DNA from: Fistulifera solaris
Taxonomy: Eukaryota; Bacillariophyta; Bacillariophyceae; Naviculales; Stauroneidaceae
Assembly: GCA_030295235.1 (NCBI GenBank)
Contig: AP026134.1
Span: forward strand, 434,001-498,000
Direction: 5' to 3'
Length of the DNA: 64,000 nt
Shown here: in pieces, positions 33,254 to 44,947 of the stretch
Layout: each line of letters begins with the position of its first letter
Numbering within the stretch: position 1 is the first letter of the stretch
Translations under genes and position numbers: made by a program
The notes under the pieces: generated by a model
The model's input: only the letters and a program-made list of their open reading frames with translations
Told to the model about the DNA's origin: nothing
Databases searched by the model: none

Positions 33254-34040
33254 ATGAAGTTTTTCTCTGCCGTCTTCCTCTTGACTACATCTACCTTGAC
33301 CAGTGCATTCGTTGCACACCGGGCTGCGTTTGTCACGAAGACACAACTTTTCGCTGCCCATCCAGATGCAAGTGCTGCGATTGAGGCCGCCGTAAAAGCG
33401 TCGAAAACTTACGGGCCCACTTCTCCGGAAGCACGCGTGGCTTGGGAAGTTGTTGAGGATATTGCTGCCTCGGACAACAGGTAAGACGCCTTCTTCGAAA
33501 CATTGAAAACGAATCTTTACGTCTCCTCACCGATCGATCGCATCATCTCTGCTGGTGAATGATAGTGCCGCATCCAAAGGAACTCTCGACGAAGAATGTG
33601 ACTGGATGGACGAAAACAACCGTCTGTGCATGGAATACGACACGAAGAAAGAGAAACTTGCGGAAGCTATCAAATCAACGTTTGATCTCAACTCTATGCA
33701 GAAGCAACTGGAGCGTATCAAGGCTATGGCGGAGGAAGTTCAAGCCATCAAGATTCCAGTAGCGGCTTCTCAGCCCAGCAAAACGACTCCGCAAACGGCT
33801 GCTGCTTTACAAGCGGCCAAGGATGCCGTAGCCAAGTACGGTGCGAGCTCTAGCGAAGCCAAGATGGCTTGGGAGGAGTTGGAAGAGATAGCTAGTTCCG
33901 GTTTGTCCAATTCCATCGGTAAGCGACTTGACGAAGAATGTTTAGTAGAAACAGCCATGGAAGCTTGCATGGCATTGGAAGAGTTGAACCGAGTGATGAA
34001 CTTGGATAAGACCAAGAACGATTCTGGATTGAATGCCTAA
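33254..34040 (+). CDS. CP12: Plastid CP12-like protein with two CP12 modules
   Basis: Exons 33254-33480 and 33566-34040 (intron of 85 bases, GTAAGA..GATAG) give 233 residues. The presequence 'MKFFSAVFLLTTSTLTSAFVAH' ends in an SAF motif for plastid import. Module 1: 'YGPTSPEARVAWEVVEDIAA' matches the CP12 core TSPEC-VAWD-VEE but has Ala for Cys, and the first Cys pair is gone. The C-terminal pair survives as 'ECDWMDENNRLCMEYD' (C-x9-C). Module 2 (from about residue 145) repeats the plan: 'YGASSSEAKMAWEELEEIAS', then 'EECLVETAMEACMALEEL' (C-x8-C). CP12 tethers GAPDH and phosphoribulokinase in the dark under thioredoxin control. With only the C-terminal Cys pairs kept, redox-dependent GAPDH binding is more likely than PRK binding (inference). 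Confidence 0.82.
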
Positions 34041-34945
34041 AGAAGATGTGCGATTATCGACCTTGAGTAATTTTCCCTTATAGTGGAATTTCAGCCGATA
34101 CCTTTGAAACGAAAGCCTTTCTTTGAGTAGCTCAAGTTTTCTTTTTGTAGATGCTTGTTGTGAACGAAATCAGAACGAAATCAAAACAAGCCATAAGTGA
34201 ATTTCTCATTCGTGTCACCATCATCCACAGAAGAGCTATCCCGCTCTTTACCCTCAAGATTTTTACGCAGAATGGTCTTGCTTGGCATGTTATTTTTGGA
34301 GTTGCTTCCTTCGACGAGATGACTATGTATTACAAAAGTAAAATGGGCATGGCGCGTCGTTCAGTACCTTCTCCACTGGAAGATTTTGGTTGCGTGGCTT
34401 ATTTTAAGGCCAGATTTTTTTTGGTCGTTGTTCATTTGAAGTCTTGAAGTATTCTATAGGGATGGCTACCTGGTACTTGTTAGTGGCTGGGGTTACCTCT
34501 GACTGAATTTCAGTCTCGAGTCTTGTCATCATTACTCCGTATTATTTACCGTTGCAGTGTTATTTGCAGTACCAGTAAACTTACTGTACCTGGTACCGGT
34601 AGGGAGTTTTTGGCACTCGGAAGTAGCTACTACTTGTTGTACCCCGCTGGCCGCTGGTATTTTTGGAAGTCGGAAACCAACATTTTCACATGCAAAAGGA
34701 AGACAGGTCGAAATTTGGCAGCAGAATCGCCGCCATGATACACACTCTGTTATGAACTTCTCCTCATTTATATGCGTCCCCATAAATATCACGAGGAAAG
34801 AAGTCTTGAAGAGTATCGAACCATTCAAAGCGGCTTAGAGTCTCATTAGCAAGTAAAAGAAGCCCAGAAAAACGTGTGAAATAACAAAAAGGCGATTTGC
34901 GAAATATTCGGTCCTTGAACTTTCCTTCCATTAGTTGTAAGAATA
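34041..34945. other. Intergenic with GTAC tracts and half palindromes
   Basis: About 900 bases; no supported gene. GTACC-type tracts lie at about 34470-34480 and 34583-34600 (GTACCTGGTACCGGTA). A CTGACTGAATTTCAGTCTCGAGTC palindromic block is at 34498-34521. Confidence 0.5.
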
Positions 34946-36007
34946 ATGTCTTCTCCAGACCACAAAGCGAATTTGCTGCTTATTGTCAAGATATTAGCAT
35001 TCGTGCTCTTTATTTCGACAAGATATCAAGGTGAGAGATGGCTACAATTTTCACAGCTAGCAGCATGCCTCACTTTTGAATTGTTCTATTTTTTCAAATT
35101 TCTCACACTATTTCCATCATTCGTTTCTCGATAAGTCAACAAAGCAAATGATTTAATTCAAAAGACAGCAATACGACGTAATGAACTGTACCTGGTAGTG
35201 AACGGTCAATGTCAGTCGGATCTACAGGAATTCTGCGAGTTTCCGCTCACGAGACTTGATGACATTGGGGCAAGTGAACTGGACTTGGAAGCCGGCGATA
35301 AGCATACCGTTCCGGTTCAAGAAACACGCACTGTCATCGCTGTGACTCCTACTAAACTTCCCGCAGCATCAGAAGAAACATCTATCAGCAAACTTCTGTT
35401 CCCCCTGGAGTGTTTAAAAACAGCTAGGATAGAGCAGCGCGTGACTCCAGCGTGTAGCTTCGCTTTGGATCAGTTGCAAAGCGTTTCGGAGCTACAGCAT
35501 CAACAAGAGTTGAATCGAGTTCCCGCCTTGTGGGTATTCAAGACCTCTTGGACGTTTTTCTTTTCACCGGTCTTTTTCTTTCTTTTGCCTGGCTTGTGGA
35601 CATGAATGGTTTGGTGCGCTATGCGTGTTCGCGATATAGCGGTGGCAAATACTTCATTGCCTTATTTTTTATGGTTCTGGTTCTTTTTATTCAATTGTGC
35701 CATGGCCCCTTTGGTTTTCTACATGGTGCTCTGGTTTTTCTACTTGTACGGCGAAGAAAGGAAGGCGATGGCAACAAAGACGGATCTTGTCCAGACAGGA
35801 AGCAGGAATGCAATTCGAGGACTCAGCAAAGTTGCAAACTGCGATTTCTGCTGCAAGACCCATTCCGGCGCCCACAATGCATCAGTGGTCGCGGAAAGTT
35901 GTTGCGAATGCTGCAAGGATACTTGCCTTGGCGATGATGAAAGCGCTGCTGTTTTTGACGCGGCGATCGAAGAAGAGAATTTTATCGTGAAGGGAACTGA
36001 GTGCTAG
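34946..36007 (+). CDS. Hypothetical multi-pass membrane protein with Cys-rich tail
   Basis: Exon 1 from the ATG at 34946 encodes 'MSSPDHKANLLLIVKILAFV' and a hydrophobic run. It is joined by an intron of about 140 bases (donor GTGAGA near 35030, acceptor ACAG near 35172) to 'AIRRNELYLVVNGQCQSDL'. The main part is soluble to about 35520, then has three or four hydrophobic helices ('VFLFTGLFLSFAWLV', 'FIALF', 'APLVFYMVLWFFYLY'). The C-terminal tail of about 75 residues is rich in Cys pairs ('CDFCCKTHSG', 'ESCCECCKDTC'), a possible metal-binding or palmitoylated segment. Two one-base breaks: a missing base near 35530 and an extra T in the run 35665-35670. No family recognised. Intron ends are less sure than elsewhere. 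Confidence 0.6.
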
Positions 36008-36473
36008 TCGGTCTTTGTTGCGTAATATCTAAAGAATTTGTATCTTTTTTACCTTCATCTTGTGCAAGGGACCGTCCATAGTAACTGTATTATCCTTATG
36101 TGTTTTTGCGACCTATACTAGCAAATAGACGCCAAAGCTTGGCTCAATGGCACACTCGCTATAGCTTGATGTGTTCTGCACACATACTGCATTTCAATCG
36201 TTGCCCGCCTTCTTGACAGTCCAAATAGATCATTCACGAACATTCTAAGGGAAGAAAGAAGGAAAGCTTTCCATTTATTGAGGTATCGGAGAGTGAGAAT
36301 TTCTATGCAGGAGTAAAAACGGGTTTTATTCCTACCAACTTAGTCAATAAACAGAGAATAGACATAAAAAGGATCAAAACTCAGTCAGTCAGCACTTTGC
36401 TGTTGTTACACGATACAGAGTATTTACTAAATTGTGCACACTAAACCCATTAAAAGACGAGTAACGCGACCAA
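36008..36473. other. Convergent intergenic region
   Basis: About 470 bases between the 3' ends of the membrane-protein gene (+) and the UVR-type gene (-). Nothing recognised. Confidence 0.5.
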
Positions 36474-37483
36474 TCATTGCATAGCACTGGTATCCGAGTC
36501 TGGTTGAACAGGTAAGTCTTTCATACTGTCCATTTCATCCAAGGCAGCCCGGATCCTCGCGACAGCCGCTTGATCGTTCTTTTCTATGGCTATACGAAGT
36601 GCCGCTTGTAGCTTGTTGATTTCAAACACGCGTTCCACAGCAATAGCAGGTCGTTGACTGGTCTGTTGCAGTTTGTTAGCACTTCGGTACATGGGAAATC
36701 GTTTTGAAGTGCTTCCAAAGAGAGAAAGGATGCTTCCAATTGTCGATTCACTTTCATCGATATCGGCGCCCGGTAACGCAGAGCCAATGCTATCGATATA
36801 AAGGCAAAAGATACTTGCGGACGAAAATCGTAACTGATTTTCTGTAAGGTTGAAACCGTCGGCTGCAGCGATATACGTCCCAGATGTTTCACCGAACACC
36901 GCCACGTAAACTGTTTGTGGTCTTCCAAAATGATTTCATCTACCGTCGCTACCGGCAACGATATACGTGATTGTCCCCATTCATGCAACTCTCCATACGT
37001 ATCTACACCATCGGGAAGCTTGTTGTGTACTATTTCTAATACTTCTTCCGCCACTGGAGCGTCGCACTGTCCGTCCTCACACGAAAGCACAATCACACGC
37101 GCCAAAATATCCGGAGGCAAGATGGCACCGGCCATGTCGACATTCGCAAGTAACTGTAAAATAGTCAATGCTTCCGGAGATGTCGCGGCACCCGTATCGG
37201 CAATGGTATCCGTGACACGGAGTGGATAATACGCATCTTCTCCAGCACGGAGCAACACCCAAAAGCCCGTTGCCGACACAGAAACGCCCGCCAAGGCAAC
37301 ACGCTGCAATCGCGTGAGTTCCATGTTGCCATTGTCATCGGCGTACCGTAGTGTCATTCTGGTTCGTTCCGCTTTCGTCGTGGAATGAGAGGGAGTGAGA
37401 AAGGCATGGCTCATGCTACTCAGCAGAATGACCAAAGCCAACAACTGTCGCCGGAAATGGGTGTGAAACGAAGTATAATACAT
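36474..37483 (-). CDS. Plastid-targeted protein with C-terminal UVR-like helix pair
   Basis: Start at 37483; about 336 residues after joining two frames. The N-terminus 'MYYTSFHTHFRRQLLALVIL' continues 'LSSMSHAFLTPS', a signal-peptide-like run with an HAF cleavage motif, suggesting plastid import. The central part ('GAILPPDILARVIVLSCEDG', 'VAVFGETSGTYIAAADGFN') is not recognised. The end, 'INKLQAALRIAIEKNDQAA' followed by 'ARIRAALDEM', has the pattern of a UVR motif (as in UvrB/Clp-linked plastid proteins and BBD nucleases). One break at the T-run near 36914 (minus strand A-run): adding one A gives 'EDHKTVYVAVFGE' without interruption. A bifunctional-nuclease relative is possible but not shown. 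Confidence 0.6.
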
Positions 37484-38367
37484 TTTTACAAAGTTTTGAT
37501 TTGTGTACGATCAAAGGAAAGAGAATAATGTTTAACTTCTGATAACATTTGATGATGCTTGGTTCTCTTCTGCTTTCGAAGCTTTCGCAATGCGAAATTT
37601 GGCATGATCCTCGAATTCGAAGAAATAATAAAATGTGCCGAACGTCTCGGCAACCGCTGCCTTTGTGAGCCGAATTATACTATTCAAGACACAGTAGGCT
37701 GATCCTCTTCGACGACTCAACAGAATTTTTCAGTCACGATATTGGACGTCACCATTGTGTCAATACCATGAAACACGTCTAGAGCATCTTGAGCCCATGA
37801 AATCTAATTGCTTACTTGCTTGAATCAAGAGGGCGTCTGTGTTGTTGATACTGATGATGCTGTAAGGATGAATTGGGTCGAGTTGGTGTATCTTAGCAAT
37901 TACTTTTAAATACTCACTATCTATAGAACTAATTGTAGGTTCCCTTCGTAGAAGCGACCCGAACGACTTCGAGTCCCGACTATGGATGACGGAAAAGAAT
38001 CTACTCCGCAAGAAGTATCAAATCAACCTGACAAGGTCAAAACGCATATATGAAGCAGATCATTCACTCATAAATTGACGAAATGCCAGGCTCGACCTAC
38101 AGCATTTTATCTGCAAGTATCTTTACACAGATAGTCTATCACATTTATTGAAGATCACAAATTCAAGATCAATCTTTTCAACATTACCAACGCCTCAATG
38201 CAATTGTCGTTCGGGTAAAATTCAACAGCGCTGGCGGTGTTTCACGTGACTCGTTCATATTATGTACTGTATGTCTGATTTAGGTGAGTCAGTTGATGCA
38301 TGTACACGCGTGATGATCTTGTTGTTTTCATTCAGAGTTTTGCATTCGTCAAAATCAACTCGTCGGT
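37484..38367. other. Intergenic, about 0.9 kb
   Basis: No supported gene; only short frames without family resemblance on either strand. Confidence 0.45.
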
Positions 38368-39589
38368 CTAGTCAAGCCTTCTCCGTTTCGATGCTTGGAT
38401 GTTTGGATCGATGGATTCATTCATTTTGGTTGTCGATACTTTTGTCTCGCTTTCGTTCTCAGATTCATTTGCCGATGCGAGACCTCCCTGTAGTACGTGA
38501 AGTGCAATCAATTCCCCGTGGTGCAGGCTCTCAATAGAACCAGCACCGACGGAGTCATTGTCGGGTGCACCTTCTACGGCCGATGCTTCGTTGTTCTCGG
38601 TAGCCGACTGCTGTCTACGCCTTAACTGTTCTTGTAACTGTCGGTACCGGACTCGCAAACGCTCCAAAGTCAAGGTCACTTCCGCTTGCACGGTTTCTGG
38701 TTGCGCCAGAATGCGCTCCGCCTGTCGTCGCACAGAGAGCGGCATATTTGCCATCGACACATCTTCGACACGATGCTGCACATGGCTACCACTGCAAGTA
38801 CTGGTACCTTCATCTCCCAAACTTTTGAGTTCTCCATGAAGTTCCGGATCATCTTCCTGAATTTTCTGTAAACGAACAAAATACTTTTGCGCATGCGAGC
38901 GCACTTGCGCGGAGGACCGTGATGGAATCAAGGTGGCGACTTTCTTCCATTCGCGCCCGTGTATTTGCAAGCCTCGCAAAAATTCTCGGTGTTCCTCGGC
39001 GGTCCACCGTCCCGTGGACTCGTTTACCTTTTTCTTGATTTGGTTTTATTTGTTTTCGCGGATGCGGCGCGCTTGTGCTTTGGGTTGCTGGCTAACAAGA
39101 GAGTCGACTCGACCGGTACGGGCATTGGGAGACGACCTCTATTTGAATTGTGATCCTCCGAAACAAACTCTTCCCGTTGAAACTCGTGTTTGTCGGAATT
39201 ACCGACATCAGCACAAAGCGGATTGGATTTATTATTCTCTGGGAGCAACACGACCTGAAGCGTGACTTCAGCTGCAAGACTAGCTCCATTTGGTTCTTCG
39301 CTTTCCAGGGTTCTCTTCGGCAACACAGCGCGCGGTAACACGGAACTGTTGTCTGCCTTCGCCATATCGTTGCTTTCAAGTGTATTGCGCTCTTCGAAAC
39401 GTGGATGCGGATGATTTGATAGATCCAGACGATAGTTCAGAGGGGCAATGTCAGACGCAGAGCGGTCCAACTGAGGAGAATTGTTCGTTTCTGGAGAAGG
39501 AGGCAAGTTGTTCGTTTGACAACAAACTTCTTCTTCTTCCTCTTCTTTTTGTACTTGTCAATGCCTTCCGTGCTACTTTCCTCCTCCAT
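38368..39589 (-). CDS. SHAQKYF-type single-repeat Myb transcription factor
   Basis: The DNA-binding repeat is 'GRWTAEEHREFLRGLQIHGR', then 'EWKKVATLIPSRSSAQVRSH' and 'AQKYF': the R1 Myb repeat with the SHAQKYF signature known from plant, green algal and stramenopile regulators. A helical leucine-rich segment follows ('LTLERLRVRYRQLQEQLRRR'), likely for dimerisation, then an acidic tail ending 'ASKRRRLD', a possible nuclear localisation signal. About 160 low-complexity residues precede the Myb repeat. The frame must shift by one base at the T-run 39029-39033 (missing A on the coding strand) to enter the Myb repeat. The best start, ATG 39589 (MEEESSTEGIDKYKKKR), needs a second shift in the Lys-codon run near 39530. 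Confidence 0.82.
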
Positions 39590-40516
39590 CCTAAATCATT
39601 CCCTTGTCACCACGCAAGTACGCAGGAAAATTGGTGTCTGGTGGTGGTGTGCGGAGTAATTCTTCTTTGTTGTTATTGCAAGGCACAGAGTGCCACGAAA
39701 GAGGCGATTGCTGACTACTACTACTTGATGCCGGTACACTTTTCTACGGACGAGTGGCGATCTTCCCACTTCGACATGACGGCCATCAATTTTTATTCTT
39801 TTCCGAAGTGGAAAATTAAGCGGTGTCTTCGAAAGTTCCTTGCGTCTGGCTGTTGCTGAGGAATTTCACGATCGCATCAGATCGCGGACGTGTCACCTGT
39901 GACACACAATACGTGATTCACAGTCTCGACATCAAACAAGACTCGCTCTCTGCGCATGGACAGACGACGAACCATTCTCTGTCATCACGGAAAACGAGGG
40001 ACACTTTTCCAAAACCATCGTTCGCTTGGTGCAACGTTGTTGGTGTTCCATTTGGCCAGATTGCGCCTTTTTATTGCTTTACAACTGTATTTGTCAATAA
40101 GAAGATAAGTAGCATTTGCGTCGCCATTGTAAACGCCGAAACAGCACGACGTGAAAAAAAGAAAGCGTGTGACGATTGATTGCTTGGAACGACGTGTGCT
40201 GCTGAGAGTAAGTACGAAAATGAGAGAACCCGGAAGTTGAAAAGATTTTGCGTGTGTCGCACAACTTCAATGCCCCCTCCTCGTCCATCAGCCGTCATCG
40301 GATTGCAGATTTTCTGCTTTTGCATCTTGCATCCTGGAGCCATACTTGATCAGGAAGACGACCCCATTCATGCGGTAGTTCTCCCGATTCTTCCGCCTTT
40401 ACTAACGCGCTGCTTTACCAGACTCGAAATCCTTATTCAATTAGCAGAGATTACTGGTTTACCATCGTGTTGTTGCTGAAGAAAGAAATCCAGATTTGTA
40501 TCCGCCCTTCTCGATT
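39590..40516. other. Divergent intergenic region
   Basis: About 930 bases upstream of both the Myb gene (-) and the small coiled-coil gene (+). Several open frames exist on the plus strand but none has family resemblance. Confidence 0.45.
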
Positions 40517-40861
40517 ATGCAGAACTCGTCGCAAGGCAAGCTAGATCAAGGCGCCGTGACGCTCTTTCCACCCTTGGATGAGGATCATGACGTGCTACCA
40601 GTTCAATTGGCGGAGCAATTTCATCGCATGAAGCGTCGATCGTTCGATACCAAAGACGAAGAAATGCGTGAGCTAGCGTTAGAAACAGCTGTTCTGGTGC
40701 ACAATGAAATACAACACATGAAAAATTCTATTGCTGAATTAGAGAACATGTTAAGACAACCAGCGGAGAGAGGCGACAGTGCCCTGAATGGATTCGACTT
40801 GGTATCCAGGGCCGGTAACGATGAAAGCGAAATTTTGATTGCGAAGCCAAAAGTCCCCTGA
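40517..40861 (+). CDS. Small coiled-coil hypothetical protein
   Basis: From the ATG at 40517, 114 residues: 'MQNSSQGKLDQGAVTLFPPL' then a helical, heptad-like stretch 'KDEEMRELALETAVLVHNEI' continuing 'QHMKNSIAELENMLRQ'. Acidic, soluble, no signal peptide. No family recognised. The coiled-coil pattern and use of a real ATG argue for a gene; convergent with the MFS gene 200 bases away. Confidence 0.5.
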   Translation: MQNSSQGKLDQGAVTLFPPLDEDHDVLPVQLAEQFHRMKRRSFDTKDEEMRELALETAVLVHNEIQHMKNSIAELENMLRQPAERGDSALNGFDLVSRAGNDESEILIAKPKVP

Positions 40862-41072
40862 AAAGTGCCCCTTCCTCAGAAGGTTCAACCGCGTAAAGTT
40901 AGGTAGGCTCAAGGAAAGAAATTTGTAAAATTTTGTATTATTTACAATTGATTCAATGTAGCGCCGAAAAGTGTTTCGACGCAATGAAACATAAAAGGCA
41001 TCGATAGTGACGAGCCAGCAACGGAGCACTGAACGACAGATTCTATGAACCGAGTATAGCATCGAGCCTTTC

Positions 41073-43426
41073 TTACACAAGCAACGCTGTTTTCTCTGAT
41101 ATACAAGCATCCGTATTAGTAACAGATGAGGCTCCGTCGTCAAGAATCGAGTCGTCTTTTTCGTCGTCGCTGACGCTCGCATCGTCCCCGCAAATCCGAA
41201 ATGGATTCAGTTCTTCACTGAGCTCTTTCAGTCCTTCTCGAACATATGAGAGGGTTTGCTTAGCTGCCCTTCCATCAAAGGAGGCAATTCGATCCTCAAT
41301 ACCAAGGATAGCTTCGTCGTCATCCGATTGTCCAGATATCGCTTTCTGTGCGTACGAAGCAAGCTCTGCTTCCATTGCATCTTCGTCTTTTGGTAGCCAT
41401 TTTATCAGAAAAAGCAACTGTATGGCGCTGATCATCCAGAAAAGAATGATCTAACAGAAAGGGTAAGGTGTTTTCATTCCCTTGTGACAGCCTTGGTAAA
41501 AACACAAGCTTGCTCGTACCGTTATGTTAAAAGCCGACTTTCGAGAGCAGCCGTGGAAAACGCTCAAGAGAGTTATACAGCTTGGCCCGATCCCCCGACC
41601 TAACGTTATAAGAAGATTTGCAGCTGTCAATGTGGCTCCTCTTGTCTCAGGTGGATTCACGTTGAGTAAACAAGGCCTCACACTGACAGCCGGTAATGAA
41701 GCAATCAAGCCGGAGCTAAAAGATAACAGCAGCCCTTGGGCGCTGCGTGCCCTGGTGAACTGACTATTGATAAACCCATAAAGAGGAATGATTCCAGCTG
41801 CCGTTGAAACGGCCATAAAAAGTGGAAGATACGACCGCTTGACAGAATGGATATTTTGACCGATGTACCCGCCCAAGATCCCTCCAACTCCACTACCCGC
41901 CGCGAAGACGAGGATCAAAAACGTTGCGTCCGGGACAGAAAATCCTCGTTCTTGCGATAAAAAATCATTCAAGAAAACGAAAATGATTCCCCACGGAAGA
42001 TTTGAAAAGAAGCCTTGCCACAGAAGAATCCAGTTTGAATTGTTGTGTCGAATAGAATGGACGAATCCAGACCAAGTCAATTTCCGATCGTACCGCTTGC
42101 CAGTCTTTTGAAACATGTCCTGCAGTATGGCCTCCTTCCCTCCACGAATGGGTTCTGACACCAAGCATCCACATAAAAGCGCACAAGCCAGCGAAAAGCA
42201 CGAAGATACCCAAAAACGTGTCGCCAACTATCTCCAAGGTTGCTTCCTGCATAGACCTGTCCAGCAAGAATACCTATGCCCATACAAGCCGTAAGTCCAG
42301 AACTAGCCGCGTTTCTCTCATGTGCTGAAAATAAATCGCCCAAGAAACTGAAAGCTACAGGAACACTGCCAGCCATGAATCCACCGGTGACGAGGCGAGC
42401 CGCTATAAACTGTCGATAAGACACTGCTGCCGCAGCACCCGCGGTAGCCATTCCGGTTCCAGCAACCGTGGCAACAAATAGGCGTTGCCTGTGTTTTGTG
42501 AGATCAACTGCAACACCAATGGCCGCGGCAATCGGGAATGAAAACACTCCAGTCGCCAGCGCGCAATAACTTCCAAGGTACAGATCGCGGTCGGCGGCAT
42601 CCGTCCAGCCAAAAGTAGAAGCTATCTCCGTCAAATTTGGAGCCATAATGTTGCTACTTGACCATACGGCACAAAATGCAAGACCGAGGAGAAGGGACTG
42701 GGCATGCCGCGTTTCGTGTGGCTTTCGTTTTTTTGAAACTCCTGCTTTCAATGAGTCCATGCCACCATTCTGATACGACATAGTTGATACTGGAGTTTCG
42801 AAAGAGTCTCTGGGCTCGGCCTCCTTCCTTTCGTATGAATGGGAACCTGCTCTTCTGCTCTTCTCTTCGGTTGAAAGATCTCGAGCTTGTTTCGAAAAAA
42901 TTTGAAGCCACTTCTTTCGGTTGCCACATCTTTCGTGGTCATCCTGTGATCTCGGCCAAGGCAAAGTACCCGAAACAGGAGAACCAGGGGGAGTTAGAGC
43001 AATCTGTACATCACTGGCATCTATCTGGTATAAGCAGCTTTCGGACCGTAGAATATCATAGGACTCCCTTTGTCGCCGCCCTTTCCTCTGTCGATCTCGT
43101 TCTAATACCGACATACCCGGAGAAAAGTCCGGCGATTGCGATTCCCAAAGCCCGGCACTTCGTCGCTGATCATGTAATGCTTGTTGAATTTCTTGCCCAA
43201 AAATGGATCGTCGTCTTTCCGGCGGTGGCACACTCAAGGGCGGAGAAGGAAAAGGCTCTGCATTGCGATTCGAAATAATGAGAGTGGCAGCATCCGACGT
43301 GGTGTGCGCTAGTGAATTCAGAGTATATGCTATAGATGAGTCTTCAGAATAGGAGCGAGCGTTTGCAGAAGCAGGCGTTTGCAGCGATTCTGGCGCCTTG
43401 CGAATGTTCAAAGATGTCGAAGTCAT
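41073..43426 (-). CDS. Major facilitator superfamily transporter, spinster-like
   Basis: Start ATG 43426 (MTSTSLNIRKAPESLQT). About 240 hydrophilic residues precede the first membrane helix ('LLLGLAFCAVWSSSNIMAP'). MFS features are 'AAAIGVAVDLTKHRQRLFV' (the loop 2-3 G-x-D-x3-R/K type motif A), 'RLVTGGFMAGSVPVAFSFLG', 'NLPWGIIFVFLNDF' and 'GGILGGYIG'. Twelve or so helices are visible in two halves. Intron 41451-41519 (GTACGA..GTTAG) joins 'FNIT|IILFWMISA'. The acidic C-terminal tail is about 110 residues. One break at about 42219-42224: one extra base restores 'DSWRTRFWVSSCFSLACALL'. Substrate unknown; the arrangement is nearest to spinster-type lipid/sugar exporters (inference). Confidence 0.82.
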
Positions 43427-44224
43427 TGTAGTAAAGATAAGAATCGATATCAATACCGCGGTCACTTGACTTAGTGATCCTTCCTCAACAGGGGTCACTC
43501 GCAAATTCTCTTTCCATTCGATCTATTGTGTTTCACTCACTGAAATCAGTTATTACCTTAAAGACCTTAAGCTTGACTACTAGCAAGAATTTGTTTCGTT
43601 TTACCTTTTCATTAGACGAGTGCGTTGATCGTTGATCGTCCCGCGTTCATTCCGAACGTTTGCACGAAGGATCGAGATCGTGATGTGAATGCATTCGATA
43701 TCCCGTAATCCTATTGATCTAATGAACTTGCCCTCAACATTGTATTCTGTGTCTTAGCGGTCGAGAGGACGATCTTTGAAATTGACCCAAGTACCGGTAC
43801 AAGGTATATTACTACATAGGATGTCCGCAAGGCGTGATGAAAATGGACTCTAGGCTAAAAAGTAGGAATTCGAAAAGATGGCTGGTTCATCATTACAAAA
43901 ACTGTGACCGGCTCCCACTAAACACTATCAGAGCCCCTAAGCTAGTAATTTCTTCAGGACAAGAAATGGCTCCTTTTTCCTCTCTGGGCGTGAAATGAGG
44001 CATGAGCATGAGGCATGAGGCATTTGCCATCGAGTAAGTCTACGACCTGCATTGTAGTGAAGGGGCGGGGGAGTTGAGTGAAATAAAGGAAAATACGTCG
44101 CTTTGCAGGGGATAGAGCATTATCCAGACGTTCAGCAAGCGCCACGAAATCAATCGCTCATTCCACAATCAACGCCGTCTTCGAGTTTCAGGTCAATATC
44201 AGAGCAGTACAAAGCCCAGAGAGC
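43427..44224. other. Intergenic, about 0.8 kb
   Basis: No supported gene. A GTACCGGTAC tract is at about 43791-43801, and a CTGAAATCAGT perfect palindrome at about 43540-43550. A short direct repeat GAGGCATGAG..CATGAGGCATGAGGCAT lies at about 43996-44022. Confidence 0.5.
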
Positions 44225-44947
44225 ATGGGTGCACCCGGCAAAAAAGTCCGATTCCCTGATGATAATCAATTAGTATTACTGTTGAAAGAGGTGGAGAATC
44301 GAGAGGACTGGACTGAATCCGAGAGAGGGGCTCTCTTCTTTAGTAAACAGGACTACGCAAACTTTAGACGGTCAACGAAACTAGTCATACTTCACAGTGA
44401 GAAAAAAGGATACAGTGTTCATTTGAAAGACGCTTTTTCGGAGAAATCAGAAAATGCCCAAGAACACTTGAATCAGTGGTGTCTTCACGGTCACGAACAC
44501 CGTGGATTAGAACGTTTAACATGCAAGTCGCATGGCGAGCAACGACACGAAGAGCAATTCCGAGCGGTGATGGCTGTTTTACAAACACAAGATGAATTAT
44601 TAACCAAAGGCAAGGATGTAGACCCACAGAAGCTACGCAAAGTTTCCTACAAAGCGACAAGAGCTGCTCGGCACTTTGCACGTATGATAGCAAAAGCTGA
44701 CATGTATGCTGTTGAGAACGAAGCGCTCGTAGAACTCGACGACGAGTCAATTACAACAACAACTGTGACATCGGCCTCCTCGGTAGTAGTCACAGATGAT
44801 GAAATATCGCTCCCGCGCATCGATACTTTGCGAGATTCAATGCACGGACAAGGACAAGGGAAGCGATTCTACCGTTTTAACTTCATGAATCGAACACGGA
44901 ACAAGAGAAAAGAGGCAGTTCCGGTGTCCCCTCACAAGGACAGATAA
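44225..44947 (+). CDS. Hypothetical protein, member A of a shared domain family (DYxNFR ... HRGLE)
   Basis: An unbroken 240-residue frame from an ATG. The conserved module is 'ESERGALFFSKQDYANFRRS', then 'WCLHGHEHRGLERLTCKSHG', 'RAVMAVLQTQDELL', and 'VDPQKLRKVSYKATRAARHF'. The same order occurs in the next plus-strand gene (46447-48286). The module is helical and basic; the tail is Thr/Ser/Glu-rich and ends with a basic patch 'NRTRNKRKEAV'. I know this pattern only as a diatom-expanded family without assigned function. Confidence 0.8.
   Translation: MGAPGKKVRFPDDNQLVLLLKEVENREDWTESERGALFFSKQDYANFRRSTKLVILHSEKKGYSVHLKDAFSEKSENAQEHLNQWCLHGHEHRGLERLTCKSHGEQRHEEQFRAVMAVLQTQDELLTKGKDVDPQKLRKVSYKATRAARHFARMIAKADMYAVENEALVELDDESITTTTVTSASSVVVTDDEISLPRIDTLRDSMHGQGQGKRFYRFNFMNRTRNKRKEAVPVSPHKDR

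Noticed and set aside
39290-39859. 189-codon plus-strand frame antisense to the Myb N-terminus
   Set aside because: No family resemblance; hydrophobic runs come from the complementary low-complexity Myb leader.
41965-42267. Third-frame continuation of the MFS transporter ('GIFVLFAGLCAFMWMLGV')
   Set aside because: It looks membrane-like, but using it needs two shifts. A single missing base gives 'SWRTRFWVSSCFSLACALL', which leads straight into the next block.
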